Of a stretch of DNA of 64,000 nucleotides, positions 46,526-57,570 are shown piece by piece (within the stretch, counting starts at the first letter, position 1; every line of letters begins with the position of its first letter). The DNA is from Cryptomeria japonica (taxonomy: Eukaryota > Streptophyta > Pinopsida > Cupressales > Cupressaceae), in assembly GCF_030272615.1 (NCBI RefSeq), contig NC_081412.1, forward strand, positions 343,599,870 to 343,663,869. Direction: 5' to 3'. The notes under the pieces were generated by a model that saw only the letters and a program-made list of their open reading frames with translations, was not told where the DNA came from and ran no database searches. A program made the translations under genes and the position numbers.

Positions 46526-49500
46526 TTACAAGTCCTTTTCAACCTCCACAGCTTCTTCTACTTGTTGTCTAGTTGCAACCTCTTCTAACTACTCTACATC
46601 CTGTATGGCATATTTTCTTGTCCACTCATTGTATACATCATTAGCTGGCCATGCGAAGTTAATCACTTTTGCTTTTGTCTTGGCTAACCTTTTGCAAGAA
46701 TTCCTCATTTTGTTAACCTTTGAATTGAGAAAATGATAATGAGATTTGATTCTCTCTATCTCCTCAATTGTTACAACAAAGATGGAAGCATCTTCTAAGT
46801 TAATAATTCCTTTTATTCTAACTGACAATTTGGCTTCTAATTCCTTAAGCCATACTTGTTTGTCCTTCAATTGATTTGGGCTGACAAAACCCCTTGGAAG
46901 CAATTCAAAAAACTTGATCAGTGTACTCTTTTTTGTACAACTTGATCTTCGTGTCTGCATTATCTATTCCTTCTACTAATTTTACTAGATCCTTTGTGGT
47001 GTCACAAGTGGATTTGATAATACGATCATCCCCTGCTTCATCATAGGATACACAAATAAGCTCAAAATCCTGCTCTCTAGGCTTCCACTTATCAAAAATA
47101 GGCATTAAAATAGCCTTATCTCCATTAAGCTCATTCCACATATCTAGAATATTGCTCATGTTGTTATACAATAATGAGGCCCCTATGGTGTCAGCAAAAC
47201 TTAAAATTGTAGCCCTTACTCTTTCCTCATATTTCTTTGCATACAGGGCCTAAGCCTGTTTTAAATTCTCTAATTCATGAGGAGTGATCTCAACCAATTA
47301 AAAGCTAGAAGGTGTTGGAGATGGTGGAAACTCAATAATGGGGCTGGTAGGTGGAGGCCTTGTAGGAGATGAGGAGATCATCAGTGTTGAAGACTCACCT
47401 TGATGGTACTGTCCTGCCTATTAGCTTTGTAGCTTGGCAATGATGTTGTCTTTACTCCTTACCTTTTCCTTGGCACTATTATAGGCTTTTAAAACTGTCT
47501 CCAGCTTAACCTGGAGATCTGCCTTTTCCTTAGCCTCCCTTTCTGCCACTGCAACAATAAACTTTGCAGTCACTAGCACAATGCTTGCAGCTTCCACTAC
47601 CCTAGTACTCTGAACCCTTTTAACTATCCTTCCACTAAGGTAACTCGACCCTGAGGTGTCCTTATTTCTCTTATTCTCATCTCTTTTAAGAGACAACATG
47701 ACCAGTGCAGCATTGTCTTTGCTGAAAGTGACTTCCTCCATAGGTTTGGTCTCTTTTATTACTGCCTCTAATACCAAGGCATCTACTATGTCCCACTCGG
47801 GGAGAATGAGTACCCCAGCCTATGCCACTATGTTTCCTCCTTGCTCAGGAGTGATGGTCTTAAACTCATCAATCATTTCTTGCTTTATTTCCTCCTCAAC
47901 CACAGTTGGATCTTTGTGGGGTTGCTAACCTTTTCTCTTTTCACACCTGGCATTATATTTGTCAATGTTCTGCTTCCACACAAATTGCATGAATGCTCCT
48001 AATGTGACAAAGTTATTGTTAGCCAAGAAATCTTCACTGGCCTGCTTAATCTCAGGATCCCACTCCTGGCCTTTGAACTCATTAGCAATGATGTTCATTT
48101 CAACAGTAGGGGGCTCTTCTGGCATTCCCTCTTGCACTTCATCATATGTATATGCTATCTCTCCAAGGCTGCCTAACTATAATAGTTTCTTAGCTGCTGC
48201 CTGTTCATCTCCTATATTAATAGGGGATTGAGATGGAGAGTACAAAGGTTCATCAGATTGTATTTCTTTTCCCACTCTTTGTTTCTTTGGGCTATCTTGA
48301 ATGTCAATGACATCCTGTATCTTCCTCTTCCCCTTTGAAGTAGAGGGCTCCCTTGTTGTAGGCATCAAGACACTGTAATTGGACTTCTGATGCAACATGT
48401 AGTCACCAGGAGGGATTCCTCTAGTGGATGTAGACCTACTTAGAACCAATCTTGTTTTCTCAGGGTTATTTTTTATTACAACCTCCCTCTTTTCTTTCAA
48501 AGTGTACATCACATCCACAAAACAAAGAATTAGGAACTTTATCTTCTCCTCGAAAGGGTGGAAGCTAGACAATGGGTCATAGCTGGTATCAAATTGGTGT
48601 ACAAAGTCTAAGGCTTTTTTATAAGCTACCCACTTTTCCTTCCTCAGCTCTTGCTCATCTAGATCAAACTCATTCCTAATGAGGTCTTCAAGAAACTAGA
48701 ATTGGTAGGGTTTACCTCTGCATATTTTCCTTTTTCTAAACATGCCATTGAAGAAATCTTTAGGGTTGGCACACCTGGATACTGCAGTTGACAAATGATA
48801 CTATTGGAGGAAATTTTCAAAACACTTCCAACCTCCTTTAATTATCACAAATTGGTGTGCTATGGTAACTGTAGGGAAAATGGTCCCTTTACCTCAGCCT
48901 ATTAACTCTGCGTCCTGCACACCACCAATCTACCTGAGGATCTCTACAATTCCCACTTTAAGAGGGACCTGATAGGGTAATAAAAATGGAGTGCCTATGA
49001 AACCATATACTCTGAAAACTGTGGAGATAGGGTATAAGTAAATATCACCCCAATTGTAGACAATTTTTATATTCTCTGCAAACTCTTTTGGCCTAACAAA
49101 TTCCAAAAGAACCTTAAGGACTCTTAGATTCTTTGAACAAAGGAGAGTCCTAATCTTAGATGCAAAACACTTATCAAACTTTAAGAAGCTTGCATCTTCT
49201 CTATCCCATGACAGCACTGTACTCCATAACCACACTGGCATCTTTTCTCCATTCTTCTCTTTTACAAGATCCATTACACTTGCAAAATAATCACCACCCT
49301 TGAATAAAAATAAATGCACGAGGAGGGAATACCATCCAAAAGGCCTATCTACCTTCCCATTCTTTATTCCTATTAATCCTTCATGGATAGCATCAGTGAT
49401 AAAGGAAGCATAATCAAAGGTCACTGGAAGAGAAGGATTCAAAATCTGAGCAACCATCAGCATGTAATGAGTGGGCATATTTGCCTCAGCATCCTCTCCT

Positions 49501-50146
49501 AAAATTTGGCAAAGTGACCAGTATAATCCCGTGTCCCTAAGGGTGAACAGATTTAATGAGAAGGACTCTTGAGTATTGGGACCTACAACTGTCAACCCAC
49601 CTATCTTCACAAAGAATTCTTTGAGAGGTCCATTTCTAAGGTGGTTCCTCTGCACGCTGTATACCTGAGCTAGTGATTTAAAATTAATAGGCTCTAGAAA
49701 ATTAGTAAATTCACTAAGCCCAAAAGCATTTCTGAACTCCTCATTATTTATTTCAATGAGGATTTTCCCATTTATATCTTTAATACTCCTTGTAATTGGG
49801 TCATAGTTGTGTGCAATTTGAGTTAGGAGATCCACATCCATGAATACTCAAAGGACCACTAATTTGCCAACATCCAACTCCCAGATACTGTTCTGCGGGG
49901 CTGAGGAGTTTCTCATGCCAAATCCAACTTTAAACAATCCCAACCCAGACAACCCAATCTGAGGGTCTCTTAGCCAGTTACTCTTATCATATAATCCCTC
50001 CCCTATTTTTAGGCAAGGAGCTCTTGGCACAAGTTCTTTTACCTTTGCGGCCACATTAGTTGACAATGTCAACTATTCAAGGAAGTCATCACAGATAGCC
50101 CTCTCCTGGTAATTAAGCTTTCCTTAGAATTCTCTCTTAGGTGCCA
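46526..50146 (-). pseudogene. LTR-encoded protein of Ty3-B, copy B
   Basis: Second copy of the LTR ORF, ATG at 50146, stop at 46526-46528. It contains the longest intact piece of this family in the window, 303 codons at 49841-48930, covering NYDPITRSIKDINGKILIEI, the segment NMPTHYMLMVAQILNPSLPV, and the signature RVYGFIGTPFLLP. Stops differ from copy A: copy B has TAA where A has Ser near the start, and Gln where A has TAG, so the copies decayed independently after insertion. The coiled-coil part is at 47777-47421 and 46960-46589. Confidence 0.75.
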
Positions 50147-50519
50147 TCTTAAAAACTATGCAAACAATTTAATTACTAACCCCAACTATTCACTGACAAA
50201 TCAAGACCTCAATTAAAACACACTGTTAAGTGATTGCCAAACAAGAGTATAAGAAAACTTGTTTTTTGCTCAAAGAAACTTGCTCTACAACTGAAGAAAC
50301 TAGCTTTACAATTGAAGAAATTAGCTCTGCAACCACTCCTCTGCAACTATTCTTTAGAATGATACCTTCATTCAATTGATACGAGATCATATACGATAGT
50401 CAGGCTCTTAACTGCGACATTGATACCGCATGCTTCAGCCGTCCTTTAGAATTGAATTCATAGAAGAATTCGAAACTTTTGTTCCAATGGGTCACAACAA
50501 TTTCTGTGCATTTTCCTTT

Positions 50520-52080
50520 TTGCTCTTTCGCCATTTCATAGAGCATAACATCTTAGCAAATTTGCTTAACGAAATCACGCCAGCTGTCCGATCAAATGGA
50601 ACTAGATCGATCTTTACACTGTCTTAACATATCTGCCTTTACATTGGGCCCTACTTCCTTTTTGCCATTTTGTGGGCTTTATCCCCTGAGCACTTTTCTT
50701 TTGCGAAGCTACGCCAGGCGTTAGATGAGACTCTAACCGCCTGGCCTTTAACCCTTATCGGGAGCATCAGCTTTTCCACTAATCACGACTCATCTTGATG
50801 GCTAACGGTTTTTCGCTATTTCGCATAGCTTAACCCACTTTCAACTTTGGGCCATGAAACAATGCGAAGCATTGGATCAATCCTGAGATGACCATCCTTT
50901 AAGTGAGACCTTTATGCTTGCATCACTTACCCGCTCTCCCACTGGTTACCAAATACCATGTGGCACTCAGCCATTAGCCTTGGAAAACTCTTTGAGTTTA
51001 GTTTAGAGTTAGCCTCGTGTCATATTTCCCTTATAACCGCCGGTTACACCTTGGTGGGCCCTCAATCCCTTTTAAACCACAAGTCAATCGACATGTCACC
51101 ATATAGCATTACACTGGGAAGAACCTTCTTTTCTCTTTCACCATTTTGTGAAGTATATCCCTCGGTTAATTCATAGCCACAAAACAACGCGAGCCCTTGG
51201 ATCAAATTGGAGTTGATATACTTTTACCTTCACGCTTTATCTATTCTTCGGGCCCCAAAAAGCTTTCGTTGTTTTGCAGGTTTTAAAGCATAAGCATTTT
51301 ACCTTCGCAAACTCACGCGGACCGCTAGATTAAAGCTGACTTGCTCGATGCTTAACAACCTACTATGGTTCGGCAGACATGGGCCCTCTGACTCAGCTCT
51401 ATCCACTTGGTGTCTAATCATTCCCGAACTGACATGTCAACCTTTTATTCACTCAGAGAAAACACTGAATTCCACTCCATCCTTGCCACATTAATCTGCC
51501 AAGTCACTTCACACCCCGCAACATGACTCATCCTCTTGGACCCACCTTTTAATCCTTAGATCTGACTTGCTGACTATTTTGACTTTTTGCCACGTGTCCT
51601 TATCTGATTTGCCATCTCCACCAACTAGACTGCCTGCTTGGAGCGCCATGTCATTTCGCTATTTTGCGAAGGCTATCTGTCAAGCATCTTTCTCTCGTGA
51701 AACTGCGCTAATCGATGGATCTTTGGGAACTTGCACATCCATTATGTTTTTATTAAACCTATTTTGCCTGAGCCAAAAAAACCTTTCGCTGCTTCGTAGG
51801 GCATAACATGCTTGCACCTATTGGCCATGAAACAACGGGAATCATTGATCTCTCTTGAACTTGATCACCTTTTAATCATTTGAAAAGTCTCCACTGTCAG
51901 GTCCCACCAAGCCTTTTCGCCATTTTCGCGAAAGGTATTTCACTTGCTAGTTTTGGCTACGAATCAACGCCAGCCGTTAGATCTTGAGTGAGACGGAGTC
52001 TCATTAAACCAGACCAAATGTGCACCATTTGAACATGCTTTTTACTTTTGCTATTTCGCAAGTCTTAAAGCACTCGGAAC
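50520..52080. repeat. Interspersed dyad repeats in Ty3-B LTR copy B
   Basis: Counterpart of 36360-37920. Motif copies near 50528, 50811, 51140, 51653, 51782, 51915 and 52045. Several CpG sites of copy A are TG or CA here, for example TTTTGCGAAGG against TTTCGCGAAGG. Confidence 0.7.
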
Positions 52081-52456
52081 TTCGCCTAATGAAATGGTGA
52101 AAGCTATAGATCCATTTGTGAGATGCATGACACTTACTGGGCCCAACAACATTAGAAAGAAAAAAGCACAAGGCATAGATTTTTAACAATTATTCAATGA
52201 CCACCTAGGCAAATGATGAAGGGGGAACACTCCATACGACCCCAAGACCCATTACTTAAGTGGATAAAGTAATGCAAGAATAGAAACCAGAAGGTTTTTT
52301 TGATCAAACATTGAGCAATTTTTAAAATTGAATCCCTAAACTCTTAAGACCTAACACAGACTTGAAGCAGTTAATAGTGTGTTTGACTCAAAATTTCAAA
52401 AACTTAGCCAATTATGAGAAAAGAATACCCATTTCTTAAACAATGATAACAAGTCC

Positions 52457-53560
52457 TTTGGACCAGATGAACGGAGTACTACTTGTCGTAATTGGTCAAG
52501 ATCCCCAATTAGGCATATTTTGCAAAGCAAACCCTCTCGAATGAACTCATATAAACTTCACAATCACTTGGACACTTAGAAAATGTGTCAAAACAAAGGA
52601 TTCCACCAAAATTTTGAGACTTCAGTCAACTGGTTTCCCATAAACTAATCTACCCCTCTTCTATTGCTTGCTATTACACACTGACAAGCATGTCATTTCA
52701 CATACCTCTTGACATTTTTCATGCATTGGAAGTGGTCTACAAACTTCCTAATATCCTTGTTCTTCATAATGGCTTCACAATCCTTGTAGCCCTAGTTTTT
52801 GAGTCTTTGGGGAATAACTCACAAACTTCCCAAACCACTTGATAAACAAATTGCAGATTTGAGTAGCCTTTTGTGCCCTCTTTAACATATGTCAAACTCA
52901 GTTGGGAGTCCTTTGGATCAGATGTACAAAATATTACCTATCCTAATTGGTAAAGAGACCCAATTAGGCCTGTTTTAGAAAGAAACCCCTCTAGAATGGA
53001 TTCATAAAAACTTCACAATCACTTGGACACTCAGAAAATGTGTCAAAACCAAGGATTCCACTAGAAGTTTGGTACTGTACTCAACTGGTTTTCCACAAAC
53101 CAATCTACCCCTTTTCAATTGCTTGCTATTACACAATGCCAAGCATGTCATTTAACATCCCTCTTGACATTTTTCATGCATTGGAAGTGGTCTACACAAT
53201 TCCTAATATCCTTGTTCTTCACAAAGGCTTCACAATTCTTGTAACCCTAGTTTTTGAGTCTTTGGGGATTAACTCACAAACTTCCCAAACCACTTGACAA
53301 AAAATTTATAGATTTGAATACCCTTTTGGGCCCTCTATAACATATGTCAAGAGCCCTAATTAGGCATGTTTTAAAAAGAAACCCTTCTAGAATGGACTCA
53401 CAGAAACTTCACAACCATTTGGACACTCAAAAAATGTGTCAAAATAAAAGGATACCACTAAAAGTTTGGGCCTGCACTCAACTGGTTTCCCACAAACCAA
53501 TCTACCCCTCTTCAATTGCTTGCCATTACACAATACAAAGAATTTTGTGCACCTTTCTCT
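52457..53560. repeat. 455-bp tandem repeats in chromovirus LTR
   Basis: Unit 1 is 52457-52911, unit 2 starts at 52912, and a third, shortened unit runs from about 53350 to 53560 after an internal deletion. A fourth partial unit is at 31217-31439 across the Ty3-B insertion. Landmarks in each are ACTTCACAATCACTTGGACA and GCATGTCATTT. Short ORFs in it are chance frames repeated with the unit. Confidence 0.9.
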
Positions 53561-54273
53561 CTCCTCCACTCACAAACACCTCTTTCAACCCTACTATGCT
53601 ATGATACACCTATTGGACCAACATCCCCTTGAGTTTGAGGAATTTTCACTCTTGGGAGTGTTTCGAACCAACCATGTCTTATGAAACCCTTGGTAGGGTT
53701 TCCTCAGAACTCAGAACTGAAGTAAATCAATCCCCTTGCTCCAAACTCTATATTAACCCTTGTAACCACTTGATTATGTTAGATATAACACTATTTAAAC
53801 CATCCAAACACATTATATGCATTCACCAATCGGATACAATAATGAAATAAAGAGAATACACAGACCGGGACACAAATTCCTGCAACAAAGATGACTTCTC
53901 ATTCATGAAATCTTCATCAATCATACATTTTTGGCCTTAGAGGATTTTTTATGCATCATTCAACGTCTTCCAATTCCCATGACTAAAATTTGAACCATAG
54001 GACCGTTGGAGACCAACTAACCACAAAAGTTGTTAAGTTGACAACAAAAGTTGTCATGACAATTTGACAACAATGTACAACTTTGCACTCTTGACCTTAC
54101 AACTAACTAAACCAACACAAAACCATTAGATAGGAGTCAAATATTCCACAAAAAACAAATGACATCTTTTAGGACTCATCTTGGTCCTTTTGAACAAGTG
54201 TGACCAATGTTGACCCCCTAGATCCTATTACATGACTAGATAAACAAGATGGCTATAAAGCCTTACAAACACA
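53561..54273 (-). repeat. Proximal part of the chromovirus 3' LTR
   Basis: Non-coding. A dense cluster of inverted words at 54025-54085 includes GACAACAAAAGTTGTC and the palindrome TTGTCATGACAA. The LTR start is placed at 54273 (TGTGTTTG on the minus strand), just after a degraded purine tract AAGTGGAATAATAT. Confidence 0.55.
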
Positions 54274-54340
54274 ATATTATTCCACTTGGATCTTAAGATC
54301 TATATTACATTCAAAGAAAGAAAGATTAAATTTATCATGG

Positions 54341-56583
54341 ATTGGACTCATTATGTCCACTTGGTGCCCCTACACTATACTCCCCAGGTGAACTGTTCTC
54401 AAGTCCTCTTGAGAAGAGATCTTCAAGTCTGCAACCAAACTTCTGAATATCATTCTCACGCAACCTCTGGCAAACCATGCCACTTGACCAAATATTACTT
54501 GAAAACCCGATTCCTAGTCTTTTTCACCACTTTGGTATCTATGATCTTTTCAGGATTCAAAGGTGGCTTGGATGGAAGATCCTTGAGCCACTCATCACCT
54601 TCTATTGCTGCTTCACCTATCACAGTACCTGCAACAACCTCATTCTTGCAAAGAGTCAGATCTGAAACATTGAAAATGGGTGGGAGGCCAATACCCTTTG
54701 GTAATTTCACTTTTAAGGATCATACATGGTCCTATATTCCTCATAATCAACTTAGTGTGTCTATCCTTTGGTAGCCTCTCCTTTTTAAAATATACCCATA
54801 CCCAACTTGAAAGTTTACTTCCCTTCTCTTTTTATCCGCTTGTTCCCTGTACTTGTCTATAGTCTTTTGTAATGTTGTCTTAACCTGCTCATGTACATCT
54901 TTGATTGCCTTAGAAAAGTTCTCACCTTGTGCATTACATATGACCTCCTTGGGAAACTCTCTCAAATCCAAAATACCCCTTGGATTATGCCATAGACAAT
55001 TTGGAAAGGACTTTTCCTTATGCTTTTTATTCACTGAATCATTGTAGTCAAATTTTGTCTATGGAAGGACCGAATCCCAAGATTGACCATGAGGTTTTGT
55101 GAGACACCTCAATAGGTTTCCTAATGACCTATTAACCACTTTAGTCTACCCATCTATTTGGGGATGGTAGGAAGAAGTGAAAGACAAATTTGTTCCCAAC
55201 TTCTTCCAAAGAGTCCTCCAAAAATGACCTACAAATTTTACATCTCTATCAGACACAATGCTTAAGGGAATTCCATGAATTCTTACCACTTATTTGAAGA
55301 AGATCCCTGCAATGTGAGAAGCATCATTGGTACTCTTACGAGGCAATAAATGATCCATTTTAGTAAATCTGTCCACAAAAACAAAAACATTGTCACATCT
55401 CTGCTTGGTTCTAGGCAACCCCATTACAAAGTCCATGCTTATGCTCACCCATGGTCTATTGGGTATAGGTAGGGGTTGGTAAAGTCTTGCATTTTTGGCC
55501 ACTCCTTTAGCCTTTTGACATACACCACAACATTCCACAAACCTTCTAACATCAAACCGCATTTTGGGCCAGACGTAGTGTCTCCTCACCTGCTCCAAGG
55601 TTTTATCTGACCCAAAGTGACCACTCATAATCCCACTATGCTTTCCCTTGATGATATTATCCCTCATTGAACATTTAGGGATACACAACTAACCATCCTT
55701 GAACAAAAATCCATCTTGAATAAAAAGCTCATAATACTCAGCATGATATGTATTTGTAAAGTCAGAACATACCCTATAAATCTCTTTGAAGTCATCATCA
55801 TCTGCATAAATTACCTTTAGGGAATTAATCCCCACACTTTGCAACTGTACCTCCTGCACTGTCAACACTCTTCTACTGAGAGCATCTACAACCTTGTTGG
55901 CAACCCCTTTCTTGTGATTTAGGGTAAATGTATAAGCTTGGATGGATTCCACCCACTTCATATGTTTGTGGCTATGCTTCTCTTGACTGTTGAGAAAACT
56001 CAAGGCCTAGTTATCCATGTAGACAACAAATTCTTTTGGCAAAAAATAATTCCACCACTTCTTGAGTGCTTGGACAAGATCATAAATCTCAAGATCATAA
56101 GAGGAATACTTCCTCTTGGCCCCATTAAATTTTTCACTGAAGAAGGCTATTGGTCTGGTTTCTTGACTAAGAACTACACCTATATCCATATGTCTTACAT
56201 CCATTCAATCTGGAAAAAATGTCAAAATCAGGCAAGTTTAGGACAAGATATTGTGACACCTTCCTCTTCAATGTTTCAAAAGATTCATCAACAACCTTGG
56301 TCCATGCAAACTTACACTTTTGTCCACCTTTGATAGTTTCCAACATAGGAGCACAAATTTGGCTAAAACTTCTTATGAACTTCCTATAGAAAGTGGCTAA
56401 ACCATGAAAACTTCTTACATCACCCATTGTTCTTGGATTAGGACAACTCAATATGACTTCTACTTTGGATGGATCCATCTTGAAGCTTCCTTGGGAGATG
56501 AAAAAACTGATGTATACCATTTCCAACTTCATGAATTCAGATTTCTCCAAATTGATTAACAACTTCTCCCTGTGCAAGGTCTT
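54341..56583 (-). pseudogene. Chromovirus pol remnant: RT end, RNase H, integrase, chromodomain
   Basis: The RT C-terminal part starts abruptly at about 56577 (LINLEKSEFMKLEMVYISFF, then RSFHGLATFYRKFIRSFSQI). RNase H follows (DIGVVLSQETRPIAFFSEKF). The integrase H2C2 reads HFGSDKTLEQVRRHYVWPKM, then CCGVCQKAKG; the core has SMDFVMGLPRTKQRCD and IVSDRDVKF. The chromodomain near 54590-54430 has PEKIIDTKVVKKTRNRVFK, a stop, then YLVKWHGLPEVA and another stop where Trp is expected. The chromodomain directs integration to marked chromatin in this lineage. At least six stops or shifts. Confidence 0.9.
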
Positions 56584-56667
56584 TGTTACCGCGTCATTTA
56601 TTCTTCATGCCGAGAATGGGTCATAATTTCCTTTTTTTCATGTTGGAGTCCTAGTTCATAAAATATT

Positions 56668-57045
56668 ACCTTGGTTCAAGTTTTTAAATGCGGCCTCAAG
56701 TCCTTTCTCTAGTCATTTTCGTTCAAGTTCGGACAATTCATTGTACTTCTTGAACGCGTCGAACCATTCTGAACTAGGTTCAAGATGTTCATTTAGGTTC
56801 AATAGGTTCCGAAGTGTTCAGAAAAGGTTCTTCGTACTAACATTTTCTCTAAGTTTTTGCAGTAGCTCTTTAATAAAGTTTTTCTTGTTCGGTGATATAA
56901 CATTTGTGTTGAACTTGTTGAACTAAGTTCAAAGGGTTCAAATATGTTCAACGTGTTCAACACGGCAAAGTGGTCAATAGTTTGACGTGGCGTACATCTT
57001 GAACTACTTGAACACTCAAGAAGTTGGTTCAAGATGTTCACATGG
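56668..57045. repeat. GTTCAA/TTGAAC dyad cluster in Ty3-C LTR
   Basis: About seventeen copies of GTTCAA or its complement TTGAAC occur in 380 bp, many paired at short spacing: GTTCAACGTGTTCAAC, TTGAACTTGTTGAAC, TTGAACTACTTGAAC and GGTTCAAGATGTTCA (twice). The density is far above chance for a hexamer and stops before the TATA-like box. Confidence 0.85.
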
Positions 57046-57307
57046 GTTTAATGCTGGTGGGTCCCACGGTTTCTAATGTTTCGAGAAGTGCATTTATTGC
57101 TAAATACGGAGAGGCAGAACCATATTGTAAAGTGATGTCATTCTTTGGTTTTTTTGAAGTAAGTGAATGTTTCAGGAACTGGCAGTTTCTTAAAGTATGC
57201 TGCCATGCATTAAATGCATGCGTGCGGGGGTTTTATCTATCAATTTTCCGCGTTCAGAATGAAATTGTGAAATCATTGCATTTAATGTGTCTATATTATT
57301 ACCTTTC

Positions 57308-57316
57308 TTTATAAGG
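57308..57316 (+). promoter_or_regulatory. TATA-like box of Ty3-C LTR
   Basis: TTTATAAGG about 260 bases upstream of the LTR ORF ATG and just after the dyad cluster. A plausible core promoter by position. Confidence 0.45.
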
Positions 57317-57427
57317 TATGAAAATCATTTGTGTTCTGTGTTTGCTCTTGCTACTGGATTTGTGTTTATATTGTCCCTCGATTGGAGTTTTTCTTGCCGC
57401 TAGCCGTCGTCCGATTATACAACTATG

Positions 57428-57436
57428 AAGGTGAGT
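57428..57436 (+). other. Consensus splice donor in Ty3-C LTR leader
   Basis: AAG then GTGAGT at 57431 is a perfect 5' splice consensus between the TATA-like box and the ORF. The nearest acceptor-like site (TCTCATACAG, ending 57484) would give an unusually short intron; others exist downstream. Confidence 0.35.
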
Positions 57437-57570
57437 CTTTCCTTATTTTCTCCAGTGTTTTCCCTTGCATTTTCTCTCATACAGAGGTTTGGTTTCACTG
57501 CAATCAATTTTGGGTTTCTTGTTTTGAAATCATGAAGTCCACCCTGCACTTGTTTGGAAACGTCTTTAGC

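Larger units (their letters stand above)
31440..52451 (-). mobile_element. Ty3-B: 21-kb Tat/Ogre-like element with 6.86-kb LTRs
   Basis: Two direct copies, 31440-38294 and 45586-52451, flank a 7.3-kb internal region. Both begin TGTTGTCTTC and end TGATAACA. The 5-bp target duplication AGTCC is perfect (31435-31439 and 52452-52456). Removing the element restores GGGAGTCCTTTGGA, as seen in the uninterrupted tandem unit at 52905-52917, which proves the ends. The minus-strand order is LTR with ORF, primer site, gag, protease, RNase H-like, RT, RNase H, integrase, LTR with ORF. All coding regions are broken except one 746-codon pol ORF. Confidence 0.95.
45586..52451 (-). repeat. Ty3-B 5' LTR (copy B), 6,866 bp
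   Basis: Same layout as copy A: motif region 52451-50150, ORF 50146-46526, tail 46525-45586. Followed on the plus strand by the target duplication AGTCC. Confidence 0.95.
30962..56583 (-). mobile_element. Chromovirus (Ty3, chromodomain), split by Ty3-B and cut in RT
   Basis: The 3' LTR runs from 54273 (TGTGTTTG reading down) through 52452, is interrupted by Ty3-B, and continues 31439-30962, ending in CAACA. The total is about 2.3 kb. The internal part retains the chromodomain, integrase, RNase H and the C-terminal part of RT. It is cut off at about 56583, where Ty3-C starts; the rest of RT, protease and gag are missing here. The LTR low end joins mid-LTR of the small element, so this element inserted there. 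Confidence 0.75.

Noticed and set aside
57431-57484. A 54-nt intron in the Ty3-C leader
   Set aside because: The donor is good, but 54 nt is shorter than typical plant introns and the acceptor context is weak; kept only as a donor observation.
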